Assembly: GCF_003573695.1 (NCBI RefSeq)
Contig: NC_039358.1
Coordinates: 154,866,920 to 154,930,919 of the forward strand
Direction: 5' to 3'
DNA: 64,000 nt
Source of the DNA: Papaver somniferum
Taxonomy: Eukaryota; Streptophyta; Magnoliopsida; Ranunculales; Papaveraceae
In this document: positions 1 to 10,954 of the stretch, in pieces
Numbering within the stretch: position 1 is the stretch's first letter
How the letters are laid out: each line of letters starts with the position of its first letter
Notes under the pieces: generated by a model
What the model was told of the DNA's origin: nothing
Seen by the model: the letters and a program-made list of their open reading frames with translations, nothing else
Database searches by the model: none
Program-made: the position numbers and the translations under genes

Positions 1-1245
1 CAGACTGGAGAATGGAGCTTCACGCATATTTGGCGAAAGGAGAAACACCAAGAAATAGATTGGAAACACACAAGTTAAAAAGCCGAGCAACGAATTATGA
101 ATTAAGAGATTGTTTGTTATACCGAAAATTTTAGTGGACCATCACTCAGATGTTTGACACGAGAGGAAGGAGAAAAGGTGCTGAAAATGTTACATAGTGG
201 AGACGCTGGCAATCATAGTGGAGGAAGATCTTTGGCACATAGAGCAAAAATGCAAGGTTATTACTGGCCATACATGCATGAAGATGCAAAACAAATATCA
301 AGACGTTGCGAAGATTGTCAGCGGCATGGAAAGAAGATACATGCACCAGGAGCACCATTGTCATCTTCAACCAGTGTGTGCCCTTTGGAAAATGGGGCTT
401 AGATATTGTGGGGCCATTTTTACCAGGAACTGGACAAAGAAGATACTTAATAGTCGCAACAGATTATTTCACAAAATGGACAGAAGTGAAGGCAGTACAA
501 CATATTCGCGACAAAGATATCTTTACATTCATATTCGAAAATATCATTTGCAGATTTGGAATTCCTGCACAGTTGGTATCTGATAATGGGAAACAGTTTG
601 AGGGGCAGAACATAGAAATGTTACTCAATGCATTCAAGATAAAATGTGGAAAGTCCACTCCTTTATATCCACAAGCTAATGGGCAAGTAGAAGCAACAAA
701 AAAACAATTGCAGATATATTAAAGAAGAAATTAGAAGGACATCACAGATCATGGTGTGAACAAGTACATAATGCAGTATGGGCTTATAATACAACTAGAA
801 GAGAAGCTACTGGAATGTCACCTTTTTGTTTAACATATGGAGTTGAAGCGGTGTTACCAACAGAAGTTGTTATTCCGACAACAAAAAGAGAAGCTTGGGA
901 GAAAAATCTTAGTGCGGGTTTAATTCTAAACAAACTTTGAATTAGAGAAGAAAAAAAAAAAGCTTTACAACATATGGAGAATTATCAGCGAAGATTGGCT
1001 CGAGAATATAATAAACGTGTCAAGATACGTGAATTTCAACCAGGAGATTTAGTTCTGCGAGAAACACCAATATATCAGCGAGAAAATGGTGGAAAATTAG
1101 CAAAAAATGGGATGGACCTTACATCATAAGGAGATAGTTGGAACAGGAGCTTATAGATTAATGGACCCAGAAGGAAGAGATGTTGGTCATAGATTAGATA
1201 GACCATGGAACAGATTGTACTTGAAAAGATATTATCCGTAAGAAG
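1..1245 (+). pseudogene. Broken gypsy integrase (end of pol of G1)
   Basis: Integrase inserts element cDNA into the genome. The zinc-binding HHCC region is at about 200-345 (it ends CEDCQRHG). The catalytic core follows in another frame with DIVGPF (about 403), SDNGKQF (about 583) and GQVEATKK (about 685), which together give the D,D,E triad. The C-terminal part (WAYNTTRREATGMSPF, then NYQRRLAREYNKRV) continues after a stop at 720-722; further stops occur near 938 and 1130. A frame change lies near 360-400. It ends with the usual LKRYYP-type terminus near 1240. The domain order is complete, but the reading frame is not, so this is a pseudogene of a formerly functional pol. Confidence 0.85.
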
Positions 1246-2300
1246 CTTTGAGAAGTTATGAATTCTGAAAGAATAATTGCAGGATTATTCATGACAAAAC
1301 AAGATCATGATGTGCGAAATTTTCGCAGAGAACAATGACATAAAAGAAAGGGGCGAACCTTTATGGCGTACACCCTAGTTCGCGAATAAAATTTCGCAAG
1401 AGGCAAATGTAAGACCTAAAGTACGTCATATTAGGGGGTACCTGTTACATGACTCAGGGAAAGGCTATACCGCCACCGGAACCTGAGTCATGGAGATTTG
1501 GGGTCAATAAAACCCATCCGGGAGAGGCACCTTGGATTCTCAACTTAAGCATATGACTTAGGTTGGGCGACTAAGGTAATAAGGACTCTCCCAAGGAGTG
1601 CAGATCTGATCAAGGCGCCGAGGTACACGGTTGAGTCAAGAGTGCCGAGGGCGTTTGAAGCGTCCTTGCCATTCTTGACAAGTCTTGGCTTATACTGCAC
1701 TCGGCCTGAAGAAAACCCCACTTAGGGTGCAGTCTCGTAACCATAAGCCCTATAGGTAAAAGGGATAAGAGGCTGCGAAAACAACTGGTTGTTGTTAAGA
1801 CTGGATGGGAGGAGCTAACCTTGTATGGTAGAAGTACGCCTCCTTGAAGGGGCAACCAGGGGGAAGATAAGGGCGGCACCCTCCATTAGGGAGCTGATAA
1901 GTGTCTTAAGACGCAAATGTCATGAGGCTTATTATTCGTAAGGATATTAAGTCTTGTCATATTTGTGCAACATTCCTGAAGAGGCAATAATACAAAAGAA
2001 AAAGATAAGATGAGATCAATGGGTTTTCGCATGAAAGTGCGAAGACGTCCTGCGATTTTATCGCAAGACGGCAATGTCATGGGGATTTATTTTCGCAAGA
2101 TTATCTAGGCCTGTCATATTGTCGCAACATTCCTGAAGAGGCCATAATACAAAAGAAAAAGTTAAGACAAGATCAATGGGTTTTTGTATGAAAGTGCAAG
2201 GACGTCCTGCGATTTTGTCGCAATGACAAGAGATGGCATAATAAGACCTTTAATTAAGAAGGCAAAATAAGACCACATAATAAAACAAACTAATTATAAG
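1246..2300 (+). other. Non-coding 3' spacer of G1 (between pol and antisense gene)
   Basis: No coding region. From about 1310 to 2230 it is closely similar, on the opposite strand, to 47400-48320 in element G2. Short motifs with TCGCAA/TTGCGA recur throughout, as in the LTRs of this family. The stretch 1441-1880 is relatively GC-rich and has open frames in several phases, but nothing resembles a known protein. The spacer is conserved between the two copies, so it belongs to the element and is not captured flank. Confidence 0.7.
1908..2223 (+). repeat. Two-copy tandem repeat (unit about 157 bp) in G1 spacer
   Basis: The unit starting near 1908 (GACGCAAATGTCATGAGG) recurs near 2065 (GACGGCAATGTCATGGGG). 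Both share the segments CAACATTCCTGAAGAGGC, AATACAAAAGAAAAAG, GATCAATGGGTTTT and GACGTCCTGCGATTTT in the same order. Element G2 carries the same two-unit array in the inverse orientation at about 47405-47725. Tandem repeats downstream of pol are a known feature of Tat-lineage elements and can seed satellite DNA. Confidence 0.8.
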
Positions 2301-2491
2301 CATTTATAACAGATTATTTTTCGCAAGAAAGATAATGAGACGCAAGTATGGGAATCGATATACAAGAGGCATTATCTTTCTTATCAACAAAATATTAAAA
2401 GAAATAGTTGACTTCAAAGTCGATTGAAAAATGTAGCTCTCAAAAGTAATAAAAATAAGACAGCTCAAGAAAACAAAGCTAGAAAAGAAGC

Positions 2492-4592
2492 TCAAGCTTC
2501 AATATCAATATCAGTAGCAGGAGATGACAGAAGTTCTTCGCCAACATTCTCGCAAGCTTCTCCTTCATTTCGGTTTTGATCTTCGTCATGACTAGCATTT
2601 TGATTATCGCCAGCAATTACTTGATTAGCATCTTGAGTATCGCCAGCAACTACTTCTTCAGGAGAAATTTCTTTCTCATTCTGATTAACACCAGCAGATA
2701 CTTCTTTAGAAGGAACTTCTTCTTCATCTTCCAGGAAATTATCCTCTGCACCGCATTCATAATCGTAATCACTATCAGCAGGACGAAGAACTTCATCATC
2801 ATCTACTTCTAAAGGATCAATTGATGTAGGAGGAAGAGAGTTGGACAATAAAATGTCATTTACAAGGACTTCATCCCGGAGATGAACTTGGCGAGTAAGT
2901 GCTCTTTGATGATTCCTATCTTGAATATCCTTAAAATAAGCAAGATAATCAAGTCTTCTTTATGCCCGGTCGCGAGAACCAGTAAGAGTAGAGACAAGTA
3001 ATGCATTCTCTTTGCGAATTTTAGCATATTTAGCCTCCAAATCAGAAATAGAAGAATGAAGATTCTTCTCAGACTCTGCGAAAAATAGAATACAAAATTC
3101 TATTAAGATAACAAATTCAGAGAGATATGACCAAGGAAAGATAATTAAGGCAGTCAAACTATTATGACTACCTTCCTTTTGCGAAATATGATGTTGAACC
3201 AAGGATAGACAACTATTCTCCCAATGATCCATTGCGTCATCAAATTTATCTCCAACTAAACCTTTAAGTCGAGACTGAAGATTTTTCTCTTTAGAAACAA
3301 GGAAGGCATTTTTCTTCGCAAGAGAAGAATAAGATTCTTCTAATTTGGAATATTGATCTTTAAGATGATTTTCCTTCACACTTAAATATATTCTACCTTG
3401 AATGAGTGAATCTCTTTCAGTGATAGATGATTATGTTACTTCTTTAAGTTCATTTCTTAAAGAGCGAAGAGATTTTTCTTGGTCAGCACATACTTTTTGG
3501 AGAATATTAAGTTGTTGCGAAGATACCGCCATCTTGTTTAAATAAAATCGCTTCTCTTGAGACAAGGTTTTATTCTCATCTGATGAAGTTTTCATCCCTA
3601 AATTAGCTTTGGTTATAGAATAAGAAAGACGAGATACTTTATTACTTAATAGATCTTGTTTTTCAACTAATTGGGTATTTTCATTGGTAAGGTTATTTAT
3701 TTGATCAAGAGAATATGAATAGAGATTATCTAATTGGTTATATTGATCCATTAAGACTTCTTTATCAACACGGGCTTCTTCAACAACATATTCAAATTGA
3801 TATATCTCCATTACTCGTTTCTGATTTAATGCTTAACATGCGAAATAGGGATTTAAAGGATAATTAAGCAGGGGAAGGATAAAACCATCGAAAAGGAAAA
3901 TTAAAGACATAGATGAGGAAATCATACCTCTTAACTCATCATTCTTCTTGCGAAGATTATCACGATCCAGCAAAACATTCTGAAGTTTCTGGTTTTCAAG
4001 ACGAAGAGCATTACATTCTTTTTCTAAAATTGTCTACGAAGCAGCTTTGTCAGAACCCAAATGCTTGCTCAGAATTTCGCAAACATTAGACTTGATGGGA
4101 TCATTGGAAGACTTCTTTCCATCATCTAGAATCTCAGATAAAACCTTGAAAGCAATATTTATCCCTTCCACGGTCTCTTTCGACAAAGGAGAAAACTTAG
4201 GAAGAGAACTTGTAGAGACAGAAGGTTGAGAAACATTCTCAATGGGAAGAGAAGAGGCTTCATTCGCAGAAGGAACCACAAGGGGAGTTTCAGTCATAGG
4301 AAGATCAACTGGAGAAATGAAATCAGAGGCAGCATTCTCGCGAGTTGGAGATAAAGGTTTATCTCGCGAAGATGTCGCAGGAGATTTGGAAGAAATGAGT
4401 AGATGGAAGGGAACAGTAGTTGGAACAACCTTGAGGTGGCGAGATTTCTTGTGAGGTCTATGAAGATCTTTATCACCCTGCGAATTACAATCTAGATAAG
4501 AAACAGAGGCAACAATATTGTTATTAGAAAAAGATAGTGTTTCTTACTACCTTCTCATTCGCAGACTTCCTTTTATGAACGACGACTTTATG
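2492..4592 (-). pseudogene. Antisense intron-containing coiled-coil gene of G1 (disabled)
   Basis: It is read against gag-pol. Visible exons on the minus strand are 4592-4551 (basic, ends KRKSANEK before GT), 4477-3928, 3831-3172 and 3075-2492, with AG/GT borders and matching phases. Content: basic nuclear-localisation-like motif, Ser/Pro-rich linker, heptad-rich coiled coil (LDQINNLTNENTQLVEK, LRSLRNELKEV) and a very acidic C-terminus (SIDPLEVDDDEV). The breaks I see in these exons are single nonsense codons: TAG at about 4034, TAA at about 3431 and TAA at about 2960. The N-terminal domain found in G2 (about 178 residues) is missing; only a short possible first exon (ATG near 4780) remains. 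The function is unknown; architecture and position match 44278-46977. Confidence 0.7.
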
Positions 4593-4961
4593 CTGTGATT
4601 TGGGATTGTTAGGATTTTAAACTGAAAATTTAGTGTTGGAGCCGCTTTTGCTGAAATAACAAGAGTATGGGAATCACATAAACAACATCACATAAGGCAA
4701 TAAACAAGATCAATTTCAAATATATCAATTTCAGCAAAATTTATAAGGAAGAAAAAAGAAGACTAACCTTGATGAATCCATGAAAGATGATAGCAGGGAA
4801 ATTATCTTGAAGAAGATCACGAACTATGAAGATCTAATTTGAAGATGAAGAAGAATTTAAAAAGATTGAAGAAGAAAGAAGAAAAGTTGCAACGATGGAG
4901 TTTGCAGAAGAACGATGAAGTTGCAGAGAGAATAAAAAGAAAGAAGAAGAGGATGAAAAGA

Positions 4962-4972
4962 AATATATATAG
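4962..4972 (-). promoter_or_regulatory. Putative TATA box of the antisense gene in G1
   Basis: On the minus strand CCCTCTATATATATTTC is followed by about 150 bases of CT-rich sequence, as in plant 5' leaders, and then a possible ATG near 4780. Element G2 has the same arrangement (TATA at 44113-44122, CT-rich leader, ATG at 44278). The position is inside the element, just internal to the polypurine tract and 3' LTR, so it would drive transcription against gag-pol. Confidence 0.5.
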
Positions 4973-5156
4973 AGGGGATTTTTCCTCGAGAAAATAAACG
5001 TGGTTAATACGGAAAGATTGAAGCGGTTAAAAAGTAACGGTTACAAAAGACGTGTCGAGAAATAAATGGAAGAAAGAATATGTGTGATAAATGCAGAATA
5101 TGAGAAAATAAGCGGTTGCGGCATTTCTCACATCATTCTCTACTTCGCAGAGAAGA

Positions 5157-5173
5157 TATGAGAAGAGGCAAGA
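5157..5173 (+). promoter_or_regulatory. Polypurine tract of G1
   Basis: GAGAAGAGGCAAGA directly precedes the TG of the 3' LTR at 5174. The same purine run borders the 3' LTR of G2 on the other strand at 43911-43924. It primes plus-strand DNA synthesis in reverse transcription. Confidence 0.75.
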
Positions 5174-5631
5174 TGTAGGATCAGAATCTCGCAACATTTA
5201 TGTCTCAGCGAAGTTAACAATGGTATTGCACAAAAGCGTCGCAGAACAATTTCAGAAACAACATCATCAAGGATCATGAGAAAGGTGTGATAGTCTCGCG
5301 AAAATTAGAAAGCTTGCGAAGTCAACATTTGTAAGGTTGCGAGAATGTCGCAAACCATATCCGAAAATAAAGGACAGATTAGCTGTCATCCACTATGTAT
5401 TTCCCTTATAAATAGTCATTCGAGTTGTAAAGGAAGGAGAGATCTTTTTTGAGTGAGAGATAAGTAAATAGGAGAGATAAAGTTGAGAGCAGAGATCATT
5501 CTTGATTTCTTTATTTTCCTTCTAAGAATATTCAGAAATTAATCAATAAAATTAAGAGTGTAAACCTAAAAATAGGCTGATCAACGATAAAATCATACGA
5601 GGGGTGTATTGTAGGATTTCATGCAACTACA
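5174..5631 (+). repeat. 3' LTR of G1 (458 bp)
   Basis: It begins TGTAGGATCAGAATCTCGCAAC and ends GATTTCATGCAACTACA, the termini of both G2 LTRs read on the minus strand. A TATA-like TTATAAATAG lies at 5406-5415, followed by a polyadenylation-rich U5 (AATCAATAAAATTAAG). It abuts LINE coding sequence at 5632. The other LTR is outside the window, so the target-site duplication cannot be confirmed. Confidence 0.9.
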
Positions 5632-6080
5632 ATCAACATTGGTTTAAGTCCACATTTTTTTTCATCTTCTCTCATTATTGTATTGAAATATCCCATTACT
5701 AACCATGGCTTATTTAAAGTATTAATTGTTACTAAATCATTCCATAAGCTTCTTCTATTTACTGTCAATGTTGCTGCATGAACACTAGTAATTAAAGTAT
5801 CTCCCACTTCAACTGTTATTGATTGATCGGATAAGAACATAATGTTGGGTCTTTGAATTAAAGAACTCCAAATATTACCTTTGTTATTATTCCTTGAGTT
5901 GTGTGTGGCTTCATAATGCATTCCTGGTAGCTTTAACTTTTTGCAAAAATCTATAGAGTAGTGAACTTTTGGTTCTGCAATAATTACTAAAGAAGGATTA
6001 AAAGCTTTTACTAAATTCCTAAGTTTATCTTTGGCCCTCAATCTCCTTAGGCCTCTGATATTCCAATAAGCCACTTTCAT
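5632..6080 (-). pseudogene. LINE ORF2 N-terminus (AP-endonuclease domain), truncated
   Basis: The translation from 6080 begins MKVAYWNIRGLRR, the typical start of the plant L1 exonuclease/endonuclease/phosphatase domain. Further blocks are FNPSLVIIAEPKV (with the metal-binding Glu), LTVNRRSLWNDL and KPWLVMGYFNTI. In the last block active relatives have a GDFN motif, here GYFN, a likely loss of the catalytic Asp. The frame ends in G1 LTR sequence after about 150 codons, while a whole ORF2 has about 1200. The protein would nick target DNA to prime reverse transcription. Confidence 0.8.
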
Positions 6081-6196
6081 TGGGGGGATTGTGTTTGAGA
6101 AGAACTTCTTCTCAATAATTCTCTCTTTCCACCATTTAAAACTAAATTTGTTATTTGTTGTCTTGTAGTAACATTGCTCCCCTATTGAGTCTTATG

Positions 6197-7236
6197 TTAA
6201 GTTTTCTTTCCAATTGGTGGTATAATAGTGTTATCCTTATTTATACATGGAGCACCAGCAACAACCTTCAATAATTTTTCCACAGATAAAGCAGGAAATT
6301 CAATATTTGAGTTAAAAGCTTCTTCAGTTACTTCTTGTAATACCTGAAATTTTCCTGAATTAACAGGTGTTTCTTGTGGGATTTCTAAAACTTGTAGAGC
6401 TGGAGAACTTGATTCCACTAGAGAGCTTGATTCCACTGGAATAGCAGGTGTACATATATCAAAACCAATATGAGATTGAGTATTCTTTTTAGTTACTCTT
6501 CTCCACACTTTCTTTGGTACTTTATGAATTTCAGCATCATCAGTTGGCTTACCTTGTTCCCTTCTCTGATTTCTGCATTTAGCAGCATAATGACCTACTA
6601 TCTTGCAATGATAACAAAATTTTGGCATATTTAGAATATTAACCACTTGCTCAAATTTTCCATACTTAGACTCCACATTGATTTTGCTAGGAATTTCCTT
6701 ATCCAAATACATTTCAACCAGAATATTAACATTAAATCCAGCTTCCTTCTTAAGTGTTGTTTCATCAACTTTGATTGGTCTGCCCAAAGCTTTACCAATG
6801 TTCATCAAAATCTTCTGCTTCTAGTATTCTATACTAAGACCAGGTAATTGTACCCAAACATAATGCATAGATGTTTTTTGTGATTCTGGATTGAAATTGG
6901 GTTCCCATTTTCTTAATTTGAGATCTTGTGATTCAACCTCCCAATCTCCTTTCCATATCAAGTTCATATAAGCTTTATTCTCCAGCTTAATAATGAAGTA
7001 TCCTTTACCGATAGGGATTAACTGAAAAGAACCAGAAGTTTTCCATTGTCTTCTTAACGATGATTCAACAACACCAAATTTAGCTTAAAAAGGTCTAACC
7101 TACCAATCAAACTAAATTTCCATTCATCTAAACTCTCATCTATATCTTCATTAGGAATGAAAGAATCAAATGCAGAAGAATTATGATTAACTTCATCAGG
7201 TTTTAAAATCTCATCTGAATACGCGCTAGGAATCAC
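6197..7236 (-). pseudogene. LINE ORF1 (DUF4283 plus CCHC zinc knuckle)
   Basis: The N-terminal DUF4283-like part lies at about 7236-6700: WKFSLIGRL, then GKGYFIIKLENKAYMNLIWKG and PNFNPESQKTSMHYVWVQLPG in shifted frames. An open frame of 203 codons (6808-6197) follows, containing CYHCKIVGHYAAKC, a C-x2-C-x4-H-x4-C zinc knuckle typical of plant LINE ORF1. The C-terminus is Ser/Glu/Pro-rich. ORF1 proteins bind element RNA. At least two frame breaks between 6810 and 7240 make it a pseudogene. It lies just upstream of the ORF2 start at 6080, the expected LINE order. Confidence 0.75.
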
Positions 7237-7259
7237 GACATCACGACCAGCAATGTCTC

Positions 7260-7740
7260 GCGGGGACGTAAACTAGAAATCGTGTCTATGGGTGCCTTGA
7301 GAACCAATGGCTTAATCTCTCATATGAGAGTTGAGTTTCGTCTATGATCTTGAAATGACACTTTTTCCCCTTATCCAAATTTCACCATCTACAGTACAAG
7401 AAGGAGGTATAATCCTTGTTATCTTGGTCCATTTAAACAGGCCAAGTTGTTTTCGTTTTCTTATCTACTTTTGACGCATATTCATCCCTCGGCTTGGTCT
7501 TGGGTTCTTAGCTTCTTGTAGTACCCACTCTATTGGGACCTTTAAATCTAATTCCATTGATTTTTAGATGATTCACCTAATTCAAACAAATAAAATAAAA
7601 CAATTGTAATGCAATATAAAATGAAAGAAAATTAATGAAATAAGTATAAATCGACACTACAAACATGTAAAATAGACACTTATCAGATGGACACCTAGGA
7701 ACTACTGTCATGCACCCATAGTGCATTATAATCGGTAAAA
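7260..7740. other. Unassigned stretch
   Basis: No protein, RNA or repeat signature recognised. It lies between the LINE 5' part and another LINE scrap and is probably old element debris. Confidence 0.4.
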
Positions 7741-7751
7741 AAAACTTGCAT

Positions 7752-7945
7752 AATCACTTAAACAACAACGAAAGGTTCTTAATACCCAAGTCCCCCTGAT
7801 TAACTGGTTTCATATACTTCTCCAGGTTATCAAGTGAATTATGTTTTATCCAACACAATTGCACCAAATACAAGACCAGGTTTTGTTCTCTAAGACTTAA
7901 CAACACTAATCTGTGAGCAGTAAGAAGAAGTAAGTCGGTCAATTC
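7752..7945 (-). pseudogene. LINE reverse-transcriptase C-terminal scrap
   Basis: The minus-strand frame has CWIKHNSLDNLEKYMKPVNQ followed by GDLGIKNLSLLFK. This resembles the conserved 'W..VC.P...GGLGI..L' block just after the RT domain of plant LINEs (zf-RVT region). It has only about 60 codons, with no start or neighbouring domains in frame. It is a short degenerate fragment, independent of the LINE at 5632-7250. Confidence 0.45.
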
Positions 7946-7984
7946 AGATGTGAAAATGTTAGAGAGAAAAATGATCAGTATTCA

Positions 7985-8530
7985 CACAAGAAAATATTAT
8001 GCAAAAAGCTAGGTGTAATCTCTATTTACCCAGGATGGTATAGTGAAGCTTGGTGTACAACGGGAGATTATAATGAAATTCGTAATAGAAGAGGGACAAA
8101 CAAGCCTGAAGGTTAATGAGGGGCAGAAGACTTTTCAGCGATTTCATAGAGGAGAGTGAAACCATTGACTTACTTCTAAATAGAGAGATGATTATTGGTC
8201 AAATATGAATACATGACAACTACTTTACAGTTGACAGAATCTTGGTTACCCTCATTTTGAAGGTAAATTTCCACTTACAACTCAAACTATTGTGTAGTAC
8301 TATCCCAGACCATTCTTCATTATTATTGACTACCGGTGATGTAATTAGGCAAAAGAACTATTTATGCGATGCTTTATAATGGCTCCCCTAACTATGATGT
8401 GTCTAAAAAATTGCATCAATTGCAGCTTTAGAGATGGAGAAATGACACATATGGCAGAGTTAGAGAAAGAAAGCAGGAACTCTCCAACAAAATAGATGCA
8501 ATAAATCTGAATATCAAGTAGAATAACGTA
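7985..8530 (+). pseudogene. LINE endonuclease / pre-RT fragment, degenerate
   Basis: Plus-strand frames in succession give AWCTTGDYNEIRNREG (the GDFNEI block of L1 endonuclease), FSDFIEESETIDLLLNRE, VDRILVTLI (the S.IDR motif) and STIPDHSSLLLTTGD (the SDH catalytic block, as PDH). The pre-RT linker follows: KKLHQLQL, then YGRVRERKQELSNKIDAINL. Blocks are in the right order and spacing, but at least three frameshifts and several stops separate them. The strand is opposite to the LINE scrap at 7752-7945. Confidence 0.65.
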
Positions 8531-8539
8531 CAAGTATGA

Positions 8540-10950
8540 TTACTTAATTACAATAACAATTATACTACGGGAGGAAAAGTACAAACTGACACATATGATC
8601 TTGTGAACGAAAAAAACTGCTAGGAAGAAAAATTCATAGCCTAGCCCAGTTTTGAATACTCTTAGAATTAAGTCGTTATACAAATTGAATATCGCAACTT
8701 TGTATAGTTGAGACCACTTAAACTACTCCTAGTTGCTCAGTTCCTTCAGTATCCTGCACCTAAAACCAATCTGGTCTACGCATGTGAATCTCAAGACAGA
8801 GTCCACTATCATGACTCGTTTCACCTTTTGTGAAGACTTGTGCTCTCAACTCATTTGGATCGTAAATCAAAATATCAAAGAACTAAATCTATTTCGGTAA
8901 CCACCTCACTTTTGAACCTCTCAAATCTGGCAATGATCAGAGATAGAGTTGAATGTAAAGGATCTTCCATTTAATTAATATAAACTCGTTAGGTCAAAGA
9001 TGATTTTTGTTATATGGAAAGCTAAAATGTTTAAGGGCAAAGCTGACTTTCGGTCAAACGAAATTGACTAGGAATAACTCGGGGGAAAATAAAAAATCTC
9101 GATAATCTTCAACCGTGAACGCCACTACATGTGTTCAATGATCTTCTTCCTCTCGCATATACGTTTTTACTATATTTTTCTCTCGTGATGGAATCACCAT
9201 CGAACTCCCCCACGAACTAATGGTTTTTCTTTTATGGTTTGATCCTTCTCGAATATAATGAAACAAAGGATAATTCAATACCGGTGTGGATTCAGATACA
9301 ACTAAACTATTAGATTACTGGAATAAATACGTTTATGATCTTGATTTGTAAAATCAATCACCATTAGTTTTATTCCCTATAAACTTGATTTGTAAAAAAA
9401 TATTTTTTTATTATGATCATTGTTATCATGATCATGTATGCCACACATACATGGATAGTGGACAAAAATTGATGATTGACATAAGGATCTCTCACTCTAT
9501 AACATCCTTCGGTTAATTATCACACATTCATATGCATTCCTTTGCATTTCTTTTTGGTACCCCTTTAGTTTCTGTTTGAATCCCATTTGAGGTTGCTTTA
9601 GCCTCTTTTGAAGTAAATCAGTGATTTACACAATCTAAAATAAGAACTTCGGAAAACAGAGGAAATTGAGTATAGGGAAAAAGATATTTATTATAGAGAA
9701 TGCAAAAAAAAAAATTGTGGCGGAAGATAAATTATATCAAGCAGAGATGATTTAAAATCAGTGGGAAACTAAAACATCAAGATTTTTTTAAGCATCCAGA
9801 TGGTTGATCATCGAGTTCTTTAAGTTTTTTTATTTCTACCCTAGTGGTCAATAATCAACTTCGTTTAACCGGAAGTCAGCTTTCCCTATAAACATTCTAG
9901 CTTTCCCTATAACAAAAATCTCAAAGATCAAACCAAGACAAAGATTATAGAAACAATCTATCTCAGTGAAAAAGCTTTATCCAAGCAACTCTACAATCAG
10001 AAGTAACTAGACAATTTTTTCGATCTTTACAACATGTCTGATTTTTTTACCGAAATAAAGAGCTCATGTGGATCCCAGATAACCAATTGTGCAAGAATAA
10101 TCATAAAGACCAGAATAACAAAAAGAAAAAGTCTCCAATCTTCAAAGTAACCATTTCACAAATAACATGATACATACTAATGAGCAATACACACAAAATC
10201 AAGTATGTTAACATTGATTGATCAAAAATTCAATCCACAAATCTTGAATCATAAGATCTGTTTGTTTTTATTTTATAAGCAAATCACGAGATCTGTAATG
10301 GAACAAAACCCTAACTCTATCTCTTTATTGTTTTGTCGTTCTTCAGTCAACACCACCATCGACTTATCATCATTATTAGTAACTTTTATCTTGGACTCAA
10401 ACTCCTAGACATATTTGATCACATTATAACCTATGGTTGTGACCCAAGATTAAAGTCCAAAAGTGTTATATGAAAGTGATTAAGCTTATAGTTAGTCTGA
10501 AGAGTTTCATATAACCTTCGTGAACAAGTTATTGTACATGGTTCGGTTATGGTCCATCCTAACCAGAGTGTATATTTTGTTGTGTTAATATCAAATCAAA
10601 GATTCAGCTAACGTTGGATAATGAATGCTTGATTCCAAGCTACCTTTGCTTAAATCTAAAGCAACCTTTGTTTTAAACATCTATATAAGGAGAACCTCAA
10701 GCAACTGGGATTTTTGAATCCCCTACACTTTTTTTTTGTGTCCTAACTCCTAGTTGTAAAATAGAGTCGTCATCTCCTTTAAACCTTTTTAGGTTTAGCG
10801 ACTAAAAAGACTTCACTTAGGGATTTCACAGGTATATTCCTCTATAACGATTCTTAATTGAAAACGGGGTAGGAATTATTTATGAGGTGAATAATATTCT
10901 ATGATGCTCTTTGGGAGTCATAAGTACCTTAATTTGCAGTTTGCTAGACT
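8540..10950. other. Gene-poor AT-rich stretch
   Basis: No coding region, RNA gene or element end recognised. Open frames are short (at most 67 codons) and without recognisable motifs. Poly-A/T runs occur at 9400-9411 and 9705-9716. Confidence 0.5.
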
Positions 10951-10954
10951 TTTT

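Larger units (their letters stand above)
1..5631 (+). mobile_element. 3' portion of Ty3/gypsy Tat-type LTR retrotransposon (element G1)
   Basis: The visible order is integrase remnant, long spacer with tandem repeats, an antisense gene, polypurine tract and 3' LTR; the 5' LTR, gag, protease and RT lie left of the window. The LTR (5174-5631) and spacer match element G2 (43439-52381), which lies in the opposite orientation, so both belong to one family. The LTR is inserted in the endonuclease region of an L1 LINE whose sequence resumes at 5632. The Tat assignment rests on the integrase sequence style, the long 3' spacer with repeats and the antisense extra gene, all known in that lineage. The element cannot move by itself, because its integrase is broken. 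Confidence 0.85.
5632..7250 (-). mobile_element. L1-type LINE, 5' part, interrupted by G1
   Basis: Minus-strand order is ORF1 (DUF4283 and zinc knuckle) then the start of ORF2 (endonuclease), as in plant L1 elements. The ORF2 frame is cut at 5632 by the G1 LTR; the rest should lie left of G1, outside the window. No reverse transcriptase of this copy is visible here. The endonuclease frame is open up to the junction, so the LINE was fairly young when G1 landed in it. Confidence 0.8.

Noticed and set aside
1908..2223. CRISPR-like or satellite array
   Set aside because: Only two long units inside a retrotransposon spacer; there are no short repeats with spacers, and the DNA is plant nuclear.
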